A stretch of DNA of 31,640 nucleotides from an uncultured Clostridia bacterium (lineage in GTDB: Bacteria; Bacillota; Clostridia; Lachnospirales; Lachnospiraceae), in the NCBI GenBank assembly GCA_937896665.1, contig CALBNS010000038.1, forward strand, positions 1-31,640, given 5' to 3'. The position numbers and the translations under genes are program-made. The notes under the pieces are model-generated. The model made no database searches, was not told where the DNA came from, and worked only from the letters and a program-made list of their open reading frames with translations. Shown one piece after another: positions 22,255 through 29,951 of this stretch; position 1 is the stretch's first letter, and every line of letters begins with the position of its first letter.

Positions 22255-22986
22255 ATGAGAATTATTAAAACAGCAGATTATAACGAAATGAGTAGAAAAG
22301 CAGCTAATATTATTGCAGCTCAGATGGTATTAAAACCAAATAGTGTTTTGGGTTTGGCTACAGGTTCTTCACCAATCGGAACTTACAAAGAATTAATTAA
22401 AAAATATGAAGATGGAGATTTAGATTTCTCTGATATTACAACAGTAAACTTAGATGAGTACCGTGGTTTACCAAGAACAAATGATCAAAGCTACTATTAT
22501 TTCATGAACGATAATCTTTTCAACCATGTAAATATTGACAAAGCAAGAACTCATGTTCCAAACGGAGAAGTGGAAGATGCTGAAGAAGAATGTGGAAATT
22601 ACGAAGCATTAATCAAACAATTAGGCGGAGTTGATTTACAGTTATTAGGCCTTGGACATAATGGACATATTGGTTTCAACGAACCAGCTGATCAATTCGA
22701 TAAAGCAACACACTGTGTAGACTTACAGGAAAGTACAATCGAAGCTAATAAGAGATTCTTTGCTTCAATAGATGATGTTCCACGTCAGGCATATACAATG
22801 GGTATCGGAACAATCATGGCTGCAAAGAAAATCCTCGTAGTCGTAGCAGGTGCTGACAAAGCAGAAATCGTGAAGAAAGCATTTACAGGCCCTGTAACAC
22901 CTTCTGTACCAGCGTCTATTTTACAGATGCACCCAGATGTAACTGTAGTATGTGATGCAGCTGCATACGCATTGCTTGAAGATTAA
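22255..22986 (+). CDS. nagB: Glucosamine-6-phosphate deaminase
   Basis: NagB converts glucosamine 6-phosphate to fructose 6-phosphate and ammonia in the cytoplasm. The 243-residue product carries the substrate-phosphate loop LGLATGSSPIGTY (32-44), Asp67 in NLDEYRG, and the catalytic-site GLGHNGHIGFNEP with His138 and Glu143. The start at 22255 follows AAAGGAG; longer frames are unsupported. It precedes nagA in the catabolic direction of amino-sugar use. Confidence 0.97.
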   Translation: MRIIKTADYNEMSRKAANIIAAQMVLKPNSVLGLATGSSPIGTYKELIKKYEDGDLDFSDITTVNLDEYRGLPRTNDQSYYYFMNDNLFNHVNIDKARTHVPNGEVEDAEEECGNYEALIKQLGGVDLQLLGLGHNGHIGFNEPADQFDKATHCVDLQESTIEANKRFFASIDDVPRQAYTMGIGTIMAAKKILVVVAGADKAEIVKKAFTGPVTPSVPASILQMHPDVTVVCDAAAYALLED

Positions 22987-23006
22987 TCAGAAATGGAAGG
23001 AGGCAG

Positions 23007-23022
23007 CACAGATTCGTCTGTG
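23007..23022 (+). promoter_or_regulatory. UUCG hairpin between the nagA ribosome binding site and start
   Basis: The AAGGAGG of nagA (22997-23003) is 23 bases from the ATG at 23027, too far for normal use. Between them CACAGA-TTCG-TCTGTG forms a perfect six-base-pair stem closed by the stable UUCG tetraloop. Folding it leaves only seven bases between the site and the ATG, which restores normal spacing. Structure-dependent initiation is inferred. Confidence 0.7.
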
Positions 23023-23026
23023 AAGA

Positions 23027-24151
23027 ATGGCCATGATTATTAGAAACGTACAGGTATTTACAGAAGATAAGAAATTTGAAGAAGGAACAATTACCATTGA
23101 GAATGGTCTTTTCACAAATGGGGATGTTTCTGATGCAGAAGTAATTGACGGAGAAGGCTGTTATGCAATTCCCGGATTAGTAGATGTACATTTTCATGGA
23201 TGTGTTGGATATGATTTCTGTGATGGTACAAAAGAAGCAGTGGAAAAGATTGCTGAATATGAGGCATCGCAGGGTATCACAACGATTGTTCCTGCAACGA
23301 TGACTTTATCAGAAGAAGAATTGATGAAGATTATGACGAATGCGGGAGAGTACGAGAATGAAAAAGGTGCAATTCTTGCAGGAATCAATATGGAAGGACC
23401 ATTTATCTGTCCAGCGAAAAAAGGTGCTCAGGCAGCAACTCATATCCGCAAAGCAGACGTTGCATTATTCAGAAAACTTCAGGAAGCTGCAAAAGGTTTA
23501 ATCAAACTTTGTGATATTGCTCCGGAAGAAGAAGGCGCAATGGAATTTATCGAAGCAGTGAAAGACGAAGTACATGTTTCGTTTGCTCATACAACTGCAA
23601 ATTATGAGACAGCAAAAAAAGGTTATGACCTTGGTGCATGTCATGCAACACATTTATATAATGCTATGCCGCCATTCGCTCATAGAGACCCAGGTGTAAT
23701 TGGAGCGGCTAGAGACAGCGAACATGTACATGTAGAATTAATCTGTGACGGTGTACATATTCATCCTGCAGTAGTTCGTGCAACATTTGAGATGTTTGGC
23801 GATGATCGAATCGTTATGATTAGTGATAGTATGCGTGCAACAGGCTTGTCTGATGGTCTTTATACATTAGGCGGACAAGATGTAAAAGTGGTTGGTAAGC
23901 TTGCTACATTAGTAAGTGACGGTGCAATTGCCGGATCTGCAACAAACTTAATGGATTGTATCAGAACAGCAGTAAAAGAAATGGGAATTCCATTTGAAAG
24001 TGCTGTTGCATGTGCAACTATGAACGCAGCTAAAAGTGTAGGATTGTATGACAAATACGGTTCTATCACAGAAGGCAAAGTAGGTAATGTTGTATTACTG
24101 AACAAGGACTTGTCGTTAAAGGCTGTTATTATTAATGGAAAACAGATATAA
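23027..24151 (+). CDS. nagA: N-acetylglucosamine-6-phosphate deacetylase
   Basis: NagA removes acetate from N-acetylglucosamine 6-phosphate, giving the substrate for NagB. The 374-residue amidohydrolase has His55 and His57 in LVDVHFHG, Glu123 in NMEGPF, His188 in FAHTTAN, His209 in HATHLYNAM and Asp267 in ISDSMRATG, the usual metal and catalytic set. The ATG at 23027 is used; the ATG at 23033 is possible. It lies 40 bases after nagB and its initiation probably depends on the hairpin just upstream. The stop at 24151 almost touches the next promoter. Confidence 0.97.
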   Translation: MAMIIRNVQVFTEDKKFEEGTITIENGLFTNGDVSDAEVIDGEGCYAIPGLVDVHFHGCVGYDFCDGTKEAVEKIAEYEASQGITTIVPATMTLSEEELMKIMTNAGEYENEKGAILAGINMEGPFICPAKKGAQAATHIRKADVALFRKLQEAAKGLIKLCDIAPEEEGAMEFIEAVKDEVHVSFAHTTANYETAKKGYDLGACHATHLYNAMPPFAHRDPGVIGAARDSEHVHVELICDGVHIHPAVVRATFEMFGDDRIVMISDSMRATGLSDGLYTLGGQDVKVVGKLATLVSDGAIAGSATNLMDCIRTAVKEMGIPFESAVACATMNAAKSVGLYDKYGSITEGKVGNVVLLNKDLSLKAVIINGKQI

Positions 24152-24152
24152 C

Positions 24153-24181
24153 TTGACAAAATAGTTGGAATCGGTTAAGAT
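24153..24181 (+). promoter_or_regulatory. Promoter of the tyrS T-box transcript
   Basis: A perfect -35 TTGACA (24153-24158) and a -10 TAAGAT (24176-24181), 17 bases apart, start one base after the nagA stop. Transcription should start near 24188, at the beginning of the T-box. Confidence 0.75.
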
Positions 24182-24187
24182 TCCCAT

Positions 24188-24460
24188 AGTAAAAAGTTAA
24201 GGCTATGAAAAGAAGAAGTAGCAATTGAAAGTACCGAACAGAAAGCAGCCGGCTGATGAGAGGCGCACGGGAGGGCATTTGTGAATACATCTTGGAGCTT
24301 TGCACCGAACAATATTAGTAGGCTGCAACGGAATGGCACACGTTATCGTGCTAGAGTATTTATTGATACTTACTGAGGCATACAGTGTGAGCTGTGTGCG
24401 AATAAAGGTGGTAACACGAGTTGATTCCTCGTCCTTTGAATAAAAGGGCGAGGATTTTTA
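24188..24460 (+). promoter_or_regulatory. Tyrosine T-box riboswitch with terminator
   Basis: This leader senses uncharged tRNA-Tyr and lets transcription of tyrS continue. Stem I contains AAGAAGTAG and the GGCTGATGAGAG/CACCGAAC platform motifs, with the specifier codon TAC (24286-24288) in GTGAATACATC. A stem III of GCATACAG with CTGTGTGC (24378-24399) follows, then the T-box AAGGTGGTAACACGAG (24405-24420), whose TGGT (24409-24412) complements tRNA-Tyr ACCA. The terminator CCTCGTCCTTT with AAAAGGGCGAGG and a T-run is at 24427-24460. No specific number of base pairs was computed; all motifs are read by eye. Confidence 0.92.
24427..24460 (+). terminator. T-box terminator stem
   Basis: CCTCGTCCTTT and AAAAGGGCGAGG form the stem, followed by ATTTTTA. 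It competes with the antiterminator built from the T-box sequence. An unused stretch of about 85 bases separates it from tyrS. Confidence 0.85.
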
Positions 24461-24547
24461 TATTCTAGGAAGGAAGTTCCTTCGGGACACTTCGTCATTC
24501 ATACCCTTTTAGAATCGGAAAGTATGAGATGAAAAGGAGATAGTAAG

Positions 24548-25771
24548 ATGGGAATTTATGAAGAGTTACAAGCAAGAGGTCTCATTGCTCAGGTAACAGA
24601 TGAAGAAGTAATCAGAGATTTGATTAATCATGGAAAGGCAACATTCTATATTGGATTTGACCCGACGGCAGATAGTCTTCATGTTGGACATTTCATGGCA
24701 CTTTGCTTAATGAAGCGTCTTCAGATGGCGGGCAATAAGCCAATCGCATTAATCGGTGGTGGCACAGCTATGATTGGTGACCCTTCTGGAAGAAGCGATA
24801 TGCGTCAGATGATGACAGCGGAAACCATAGAGCATAACTGTGAATGTTTTAAGAAACAAATGAGTAAATTTATTGATTTTTCAGAAGGAAAAGCATTAAT
24901 GGTAAACAATGCAGACTGGCTGTTGGATCTGAATTATATCGATGTATTGCGTGAAGTAGGTGCACATTTCAGCGTGAACCGCATGCTGACGGCAGAATGT
25001 TACAAACAACGTATGGAAAAAGGACTTAGTTTCCTTGAATTCAACTACATGATTATGCAGAGCTACGATTTCTACGCATTATACCAGAAATACGGCTGTA
25101 ATTTACAGTTTGGCGGCGACGACCAATGGAGCAACATGCTTGGTGGTACAGAATTGATTCGTCGTAAACTTGGAAAAGATGCAAGTGCAATGACAATCAC
25201 ATTACTTCTTAATTCTGAAGGTAAGAAGATGGGTAAAACACAGTCTGGTGCCGTATGGCTTGATCCGAACAAGACATCCCCATTTGAATTCTACCAATAC
25301 TGGAGAAACGTGGGAGATGCCGATGTATTAAAATGCATCCGTATGCTCACATTCCTTCCACTGGAAGAAATTGATAAAATGGACGCATGGGAAGGCAGTC
25401 AGCTGAATCAGGCAAAAGAAATTCTCGCATATGAACTGACAAAATTAGTTCACGGCGAAGAAGAAGCTGTGAAAGCCCAGGAAAGTGCGAGGGCATTATT
25501 TACAAGCGGTGCAGCAGCGAATATGCCGACGGCAGAGTTTACAGCAGAAGATTTTGTAGATGGTAAACTCGATATTCTTACAATGCTTCATAAGAGTGGG
25601 TTAGTTCCTTCAAAATCAGAAGCAAGACGCGCAGTAGAGCAGGGCGGTGTTGCAGTAGACGGTGAAAAAGTAACGGATATAAAAGCCGTGTTTAACGCAG
25701 ATGAAATTCCGGCAGGTGGGCTTGTGCTTCGAAGAGGAAAGAAGAATTTCAGAAAAATCGTTGTAAAGTAG
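24548..25771 (+). CDS. tyrS: Tyrosyl-tRNA synthetase
   Basis: The class I synthetase charges tRNA-Tyr. The 407-residue product has the HIGH-type motif HVGH (45-48) in GFDPTADSLHVGH, the tyrosine-site YDFYALYQKYGCNLQFGGDD region, and the KMSKS-type motif KMGKT (227-231). A C-terminal S4 RNA-binding domain is seen from about residue 345 (HKSGLVPSKSEARRAVEQGG). AAAGGAG precedes the ATG. A tyrosine T-box in front agrees with the assignment. Confidence 0.98.
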   Translation: MGIYEELQARGLIAQVTDEEVIRDLINHGKATFYIGFDPTADSLHVGHFMALCLMKRLQMAGNKPIALIGGGTAMIGDPSGRSDMRQMMTAETIEHNCECFKKQMSKFIDFSEGKALMVNNADWLLDLNYIDVLREVGAHFSVNRMLTAECYKQRMEKGLSFLEFNYMIMQSYDFYALYQKYGCNLQFGGDDQWSNMLGGTELIRRKLGKDASAMTITLLLNSEGKKMGKTQSGAVWLDPNKTSPFEFYQYWRNVGDADVLKCIRMLTFLPLEEIDKMDAWEGSQLNQAKEILAYELTKLVHGEEEAVKAQESARALFTSGAAANMPTAEFTAEDFVDGKLDILTMLHKSGLVPSKSEARRAVEQGGVAVDGEKVTDIKAVFNADEIPAGGLVLRRGKKNFRKIVVK

Positions 25772-25816
25772 TTATGTCGCTGACATATAGTATGGTAAAA
25801 AAATGAGTAAAAAAAG

Positions 25817-25846
25817 TGGTGGGAAGGAAACTTTTCACCATTTTTT
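25817..25846 (+). terminator. Terminator after tyrS
   Basis: TGGTGGGAAG pairs with CTTTTCACCA (10 bp with two G-U pairs) around a GAAA loop, followed by six T. It ends about 50-75 bases after tyrS. Confidence 0.88.
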
Positions 25847-25867
25847 GTGTAAAATACAAAAAAGAAG

Positions 25868-25910
25868 TTGACAAGTCAATATACAACATGTATACTCGTT
25901 GATATGTCAA
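25868..25910 (+). promoter_or_regulatory. marR promoter with two matching palindromes
   Basis: A perfect -35 TTGACA (25868-25873) and a -10 TATACT (25891-25896) are 17 bases apart. The palindrome TTGACAAGTCAA (25868-25879) covers the -35 box, and a near-copy TTGATATGTCAA (25899-25910) covers the start site. Their centres are 31 bases apart, about three helical turns. This is the layout of an autoregulated MarR promoter. Confidence 0.7.
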
Positions 25911-25925
25911 CAAAAGGAGAGAAAG

Positions 25926-26369
25926 ATGATTAGGAGATTCGAAGATTTTGTGGGGACTATATCATCCATATATAAAAATATTCAGAAAATAAAAAAGAAT
26001 AAGATGAAGGCATTTGGCTTGAGTGGGAACCATGTTATGAGTTTATTTTATCTTTCGCAGCATCCGGAAGGTTTGACGGCTTCTCAACTCTGTCAATTGA
26101 TATCTGTAGATAAAGCAGCCACTTCCCGTGTGCTGGCGGAATTGTTAGAGAAGGGGTATGTGTATTATCCGGATTTGGACGGTGGAAAAAAGTACCGGAC
26201 AAATGTAATGTTGACGGACAAAGGTAAGGTTGTGTCAGAAGAAATTGATGGGATTATATATTCTATTGTAGAGCAGATTAGCAGTAGCCTGACAGAAAAA
26301 GAACGTGTGAATATGTACCGGTCGCTGAATACAATTTCAAGCAATCTAGAAACCCTAGTGGATAGTTAA
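25926..26369 (+). CDS. MarR-family transcriptional regulator
   Basis: A 147-residue dimeric winged-helix regulator. The ATG at 25926 follows AAAGGAGAG; an earlier in-frame TTG at 25899 lies inside the putative operator. The DNA-binding part spans about residues 45-98: GLTASQLCQLISVDKAATSR holds the helix-turn-helix, and DGGKKYRTNVMLTDKG the wing. No cysteine suggestive of thiol sensing is at the N-terminus. It is followed after 18 bases by degV, a fatty-acid-binding-type protein, so a lipid-related signal is possible but inferred. Confidence 0.9.
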   Translation: MIRRFEDFVGTISSIYKNIQKIKKNKMKAFGLSGNHVMSLFYLSQHPEGLTASQLCQLISVDKAATSRVLAELLEKGYVYYPDLDGGKKYRTNVMLTDKGKVVSEEIDGIIYSIVEQISSSLTEKERVNMYRSLNTISSNLETLVDS

Positions 26370-26387
26370 TGAAAAGGAGAATAGTGA

Positions 26388-27236
26388 ATGAGTATTAGAA
26401 TTATCGTAGACTCTGCTTCGGATTTATCGGAGAACGAAAGCAAATGTTTAAAAATATTGCCAATGACAGTTACATTTGGAAACGTGGAATATCAGGATGG
26501 TGTGACACTCTCTCGCAAGGAATTCTATGAAAAGTTAATTGAAAGTGACGAGCTTCCAACAACGAGTCAGGTTACGCCGTTTGGGTTTGAAGAGGCGATT
26601 CGGGAAACATTGGATGCAGGTGAAACCCCAATCGTAATTACCATCTCTTCAAAGCTTTCTGGGACTTATAACAGTGCAAAAATTGCTGCGTCAGAATTTG
26701 ATAAGCCAGTGTATGTTGTAGACAGTGAAAATGTGGCCATGGGAGAGAAAATACTAGTCCAGTATGCAGTTCGTATGGTTGCTGAAGGGTTAAGCGCAGA
26801 AAAGATTGTGGAGGAATTAGAAAAGAGTAAGAAAAATATTTGCCTCGTGGCGTTGTTAGATACATTGGAGTATTTAAGAAAAGGTGGACGTGTTTCGAAT
26901 CTTAGTGGAATTGTCGGGGGAATGTTATCGATTAAACCTGTTGTGGCAGTACAGGATGGTGAGATTGCTGTACTTGGAAAAGCTCGTGGGTCACGAAATG
27001 GAAATAATTTATTATCACAGCAGATTGATAAGGCGGGGGGAATTGATTTTTCAATGCCGTATACACTTGGGTATTCGGGCTTAGAAGACAGTTTGCTTCA
27101 AAAATACATAAAAGATAGTGAGAAAATCTGGAAGGGTTATACAGAAGAATTGCCAATAGGAGTGATTGGGGGAACGATTGGAACTCACGCAGGTCCTGGA
27201 GCAATAGGAGTTGCATTTTTTGCGGCAGAGAAATAA
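26388..27236 (+). CDS. DegV-family (FakB-like) fatty-acid-binding protein
   Basis: DegV proteins bind a long-chain fatty acid; family members known as FakB present it to the kinase FakA. The 282-residue product has the N-terminal IRIIVDSASDLSENES, the lipid-site LPTTSQVTPFGFEEA (56-70), ISSKLSGTYNSAKIA (86-100) and a central TLEYLRKGGRVSNLSG. AAAGGAG precedes the ATG. It shares the marR promoter and a strong terminator follows directly. No fakA gene is visible in the window. Confidence 0.93.
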   Translation: MSIRIIVDSASDLSENESKCLKILPMTVTFGNVEYQDGVTLSRKEFYEKLIESDELPTTSQVTPFGFEEAIRETLDAGETPIVITISSKLSGTYNSAKIAASEFDKPVYVVDSENVAMGEKILVQYAVRMVAEGLSAEKIVEELEKSKKNICLVALLDTLEYLRKGGRVSNLSGIVGGMLSIKPVVAVQDGEIAVLGKARGSRNGNNLLSQQIDKAGGIDFSMPYTLGYSGLEDSLLQKYIKDSEKIWKGYTEELPIGVIGGTIGTHAGPGAIGVAFFAAEK

Positions 27237-27237
27237 T

Positions 27238-27280
27238 AAGACAGTCAAAATTGTGTTTTTAATGGAATTTTGACTGTCTT
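27238..27280. terminator. Terminator between convergent degV and GH13 genes
   Basis: A perfect 15-bp stem, AAGACAGTCAAAATT (27238-27252) with AATTTTGACTGTCTT (27266-27280), surrounds a 13-base loop. It lies between the degV stop and the GH13 stop and ends five bases before the latter. T-rich flanks are present on both strands, so it can serve both genes. Confidence 0.88.
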
Positions 27281-27284
27281 TGTA

Positions 27285-28598
27285 TTAGCCAATCATTTTA
27301 AAATATTGAACACTATATGGTGGTAATTCTAATTTACCATCCATAGCACCGGACTCTGAAGACAGCAGTTCGGTAAAGTTACCACGAAGATCTCCATGAT
27401 ATGCAGTATATGGTTCGTTTGAAATGTTAATTGCAACCAAAACACGCTCGTTCTCAGAAGCACGCTCAAAAATAAGCTGACGATTCTGGATAACGATATT
27501 GCGGTAAGAGCCATTGCACAGTGCATGGCTGTTCTGACGGATACGAATGAGTTTTTCAATCCATTCTGTCAGAACATTAGACATTGGTTCTTCAAAGCAA
27601 GGACGCAGAGCATAATCATTGTGTGGTGCCTTGACACCTTCCGCTCCCCATTCACTTCCATAATATAAACATGGAATTCCAGGCATGCCCATTAAAAGTC
27701 CATATGTCAGAGGAAGATGTTCCTTATTTTTGAGAATACTTGCAAGGCGTGTAACATCGTGATTGTCTACGAAAGTCATTAGATGTTTACCACGATATAT
27801 ACACCATTGTTCCGGTCCGAACTGACGGTTCAATGAATGTGCAATTTCAAATAAATTCATATCGTTCATGCTGGAATATAATCCCTTGTAGCATTCATAA
27901 TTTGTGCAGCTGTGAAGCATTTCGTCATTCACAATGCGGTTGTAGTCTCCGTGCAAAACTTCGCCAATAAGTGCAAAGTCAGGTTTTAACTGCTGGCAGA
28001 AAGAACGAAGTGCTCTCATGAAATCAGGTTCCAGACTGTATGCAACGTCGAGGCGCAGACCGTCAATGTCAAATTCCTCTATCCAGCCTTTCACACAATC
28101 TAATAAGTAGTGAACAACTTCCGGATTTCTTAGATTCAGTTTTACCAATTCATAATGTCCTTCCCAGCCTTCATAATAAAATCCATCATTATAACCACTG
28201 TTGCCATCAAAATGAATAAAGAACCAGTCTTTGTATGGAGAATCCCATTTCTTTTCCCGGACATCTTTGAATGCCCAGAATCCACGCCCAACATGGTTGA
28301 AAACCCCGTCCAGCACAATCTTGATATTGTGTGCATGAAGAATCCCACAGACATCAGCGAAATCCTCATTTGTTCCAAGACGACAATCTATTTTTGTAAA
28401 ATCACGCGTGTCGTAGCCGTGATTGTCTGAATCAAAAATCGGATTCAATAAAATAGAATCTACTCCGAGGCTTTCCAGATGCACCACCCAGTCTGCAATT
28501 TTTTTGATACGGGGAACAGTTACACAGTCATTTGCAGTCGGTGCACCACAGAATCCGATCGGATAGATTTGATAAAAAACACTATTATAAGCCCACAT
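27285..28598 (-). CDS. Cytoplasmic GH13 alpha-amylase family glycosidase
   Basis: A 437-residue glycoside hydrolase of family 13 acting on alpha-glucosidic bonds of malto-oligosaccharides. The four conserved regions are present: DGVFNHVG (97-104), GLRLDVA with nucleophile Asp184, LIGEV with acid/base Glu213 and FVDNHD with Asp281. No signal peptide is seen, so it acts inside the cell on imported sugars. It lacks the N-terminal starch-binding domain of neopullulanase/cyclomaltodextrinase enzymes though the catalytic part resembles them. GGAGA precedes the ATG on this strand. Exact specificity cannot be told. Confidence 0.9.
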   Translation of the reverse strand: MWAYNSVFYQIYPIGFCGAPTANDCVTVPRIKKIADWVVHLESLGVDSILLNPIFDSDNHGYDTRDFTKIDCRLGTNEDFADVCGILHAHNIKIVLDGVFNHVGRGFWAFKDVREKKWDSPYKDWFFIHFDGNSGYNDGFYYEGWEGHYELVKLNLRNPEVVHYLLDCVKGWIEEFDIDGLRLDVAYSLEPDFMRALRSFCQQLKPDFALIGEVLHGDYNRIVNDEMLHSCTNYECYKGLYSSMNDMNLFEIAHSLNRQFGPEQWCIYRGKHLMTFVDNHDVTRLASILKNKEHLPLTYGLLMGMPGIPCLYYGSEWGAEGVKAPHNDYALRPCFEEPMSNVLTEWIEKLIRIRQNSHALCNGSYRNIVIQNRQLIFERASENERVLVAINISNEPYTAYHGDLRGNFTELLSSESGAMDGKLELPPYSVQYFKMIG

Positions 28599-28634
28599 TA
28601 AGTAATCTCCTTTGCTGTAAAATCAAGTGATATT

Positions 28635-28663
28635 ATCTTACCATGTTGTGGAAGTGATGTCGA
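28635..28663 (-). promoter_or_regulatory. Possible promoter of the GH13 gene
   Basis: On the minus strand TCGACA (28658-28663) and TAAGAT (28635-28640) are 17 bases apart, about 40 bases before the ATG. Both boxes deviate from consensus, so support is moderate. Confidence 0.45.
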
Positions 28664-28783
28664 TTATTTTGCGGGGGAATTAAGGAAATTTAAAAATTTT
28701 GTAAAATGTATATCTCATAAATAGGACCTTCGCCTACCCATCCATTACGCCCGGGATAAGTTGATAAAAGTGATAAATTACAC

Positions 28784-28812
28784 TTGACAGATATTGAATC
28801 ACATAATATAAT
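28784..28812 (+). promoter_or_regulatory. Promoter of rplM-rpsI
   Basis: A perfect -35 TTGACA (28784-28789) and a perfect -10 TATAAT (28807-28812) are 17 bases apart. Transcription should start near 28819, giving a leader of about 100 nt. The stretch 28664-28783 upstream holds no recognised gene. Confidence 0.9.
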
Positions 28813-28818
28813 AAATCA

Positions 28819-28920
28819 GTATGAAAACAGAAGAAACAGTTTACACCAAAGCCCCGGAGTGGACTGATTCCAATATAAGAAGATAACTAATTAATAAGAA
28901 TGATTTTAGGAGGTCAACCA
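28819..28920 (+). promoter_or_regulatory. Candidate L13-type leader of rplM
   Basis: The roughly 100-nt leader has a hairpin with CAGT (28837-28840) and ACTG (28863-28866) enclosing a short CAC/GTG stem. Low-GC Gram-positives carry an autoregulatory L13 leader at this place. I cannot confirm that this one matches that family. Confidence 0.4.
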
Positions 28921-29349
28921 ATGAAGACTTACATGGCTAATCCAGATAAGATTGAAAGAAAATGGTATGTAGTTGATGCAGAAGGATGTACATTAGGTCG
29001 TTTAGCATCTGAAGTAGCAAAAGTTTTAAGAGGAAAAAATAAACCGGAATATACACCACACATTGATACAGGTGATTATGTAATCGTAATCAACGCTGAA
29101 AAAATCGCTGTATCTGGTAAAAAATTAGATCAAAAGATTTACTACAATCACTCTGATTATGTAGGTGGAATGAGAGAAACTACATTAAGAGAGATGATGG
29201 CTAAGAAACCTGAGAGAGTAATCGAACTTGCTGTTAAAGGTATGCTTCCAAAAGGACCTTTGGGAAGAACAATGATCACAAAACTTCATGTATACGCTGG
29301 TGCAGAACACGCGCATCAAGCTCAAAAACCAGAAGTATTGACATTTTAA
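28921..29349 (+). CDS. rplM: 50S ribosomal protein L13
   Basis: L13 is one of the first proteins to join the assembling 50S subunit. The ATG at 28921 (MKTYMANPDKIERKWYVVD) follows AGGAGG; the longer frame has no site of its own. The 142-residue product has EGCTLGRLASEVAKVLRGK, HIDTGDYVIVINAEKIAVSG and MLPKGPLGRTMITKLHVY, as expected. It is cotranscribed with rpsI. Confidence 0.98.
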   Translation: MKTYMANPDKIERKWYVVDAEGCTLGRLASEVAKVLRGKNKPEYTPHIDTGDYVIVINAEKIAVSGKKLDQKIYYNHSDYVGGMRETTLREMMAKKPERVIELAVKGMLPKGPLGRTMITKLHVYAGAEHAHQAQKPEVLTF

Positions 29350-29375
29350 GGTAAGTTTGAAGGGAGGAAATTACA

Positions 29376-29768
29376 GTGGCTAACGCAAAATTCTACGGAA
29401 CAGGAAGAAGAAAAAAATCAATCGCAAGAGTATACTTAGTACCTGGAACAGGTAACATTACTATTAATAAAAGAAGCATGGACGAATACTTTGGATTAGA
29501 AACATTAAAAGTAGTTGTTCGTCAACCATTGGTAGCTACAGAGACTTTGGATAAATTTGATGTATTAGTAAATGTACACGGGGGTGGATACACAGGACAG
29601 GCTGGTGCTATCCGTCATGGTATCTCAAGAGCTTTACTTCAGGCTGACGCTGATTTCAGACCAGTTCTTAAGAAAGCTGGATACTTAACACGTGATCCAC
29701 GTATGAAAGAACGTAAGAAATACGGCCTCAAAGCCGCACGTCGTGCACCTCAGTTCAGCAAGAGATAA
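29376..29768 (+). CDS. rpsI: 30S ribosomal protein S9
   Basis: S9 has a C-terminal tail that touches P-site tRNA. The GTG start follows GGGAGG. The 130-residue product shows YGTGRRKKSIARVYLVPG, VNVHGGGYTGQAGAIRHGIS and the basic end RAPQFSKR, so the gene is complete. An integrase gene lies just beyond its 3' end, which suggests that the end of rpsI served as an integration target while its coding sequence was preserved. Confidence 0.98.
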   Translation: MANAKFYGTGRRKKSIARVYLVPGTGNITINKRSMDEYFGLETLKVVVRQPLVATETLDKFDVLVNVHGGGYTGQAGAIRHGISRALLQADADFRPVLKKAGYLTRDPRMKERKKYGLKAARRAPQFSKR

Positions 29769-29810
29769 TTTTTCAAGAACGAAGATATCAAGAAAAGCCC
29801 ATTTTTCAAG
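29768..29810. repeat. Short direct repeat beyond rpsI
   Basis: ATTTTTCAAG occurs at 29768-29777, overlapping the rpsI stop region, and again at 29801-29810, 33 bases later. It may be part of an attachment or integrase-binding site, but a distal copy outside the window would be needed to define an att core. Confidence 0.35.
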
Positions 29811-29906
29811 GGTTACAGAAGTTGTGGAATGCTGTCAGATGTGCTGGAATTTACATCGAATGCAACACATATGCAGCAGGTATGCAACAAAGATATTGAT
29901 ATGTAT

Positions 29907-29949
29907 AGGACATTTTTCAGTAGAGATACTGGGGAATGTCCTTTTCTTT
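29907..29949 (+). terminator. Terminator of rplM-rpsI
   Basis: AGGACATT (29907-29914) pairs with AATGTCCT (29935-29942), with an inner CAGTA/TACTG stem, followed by TTTCTTTG. It lies about 140 bases after rpsI, and two bases before the stop of the convergent integrase. If the element integrated at rpsI, this terminator may belong to the element. Confidence 0.75.
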
Positions 29950-29951
29950 GT

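Noticed and set aside
28155..28430. 91-codon forward ORF in the GH13 gene
   Set aside because: It is antisense to the conserved catalytic region and has no supporting signals.
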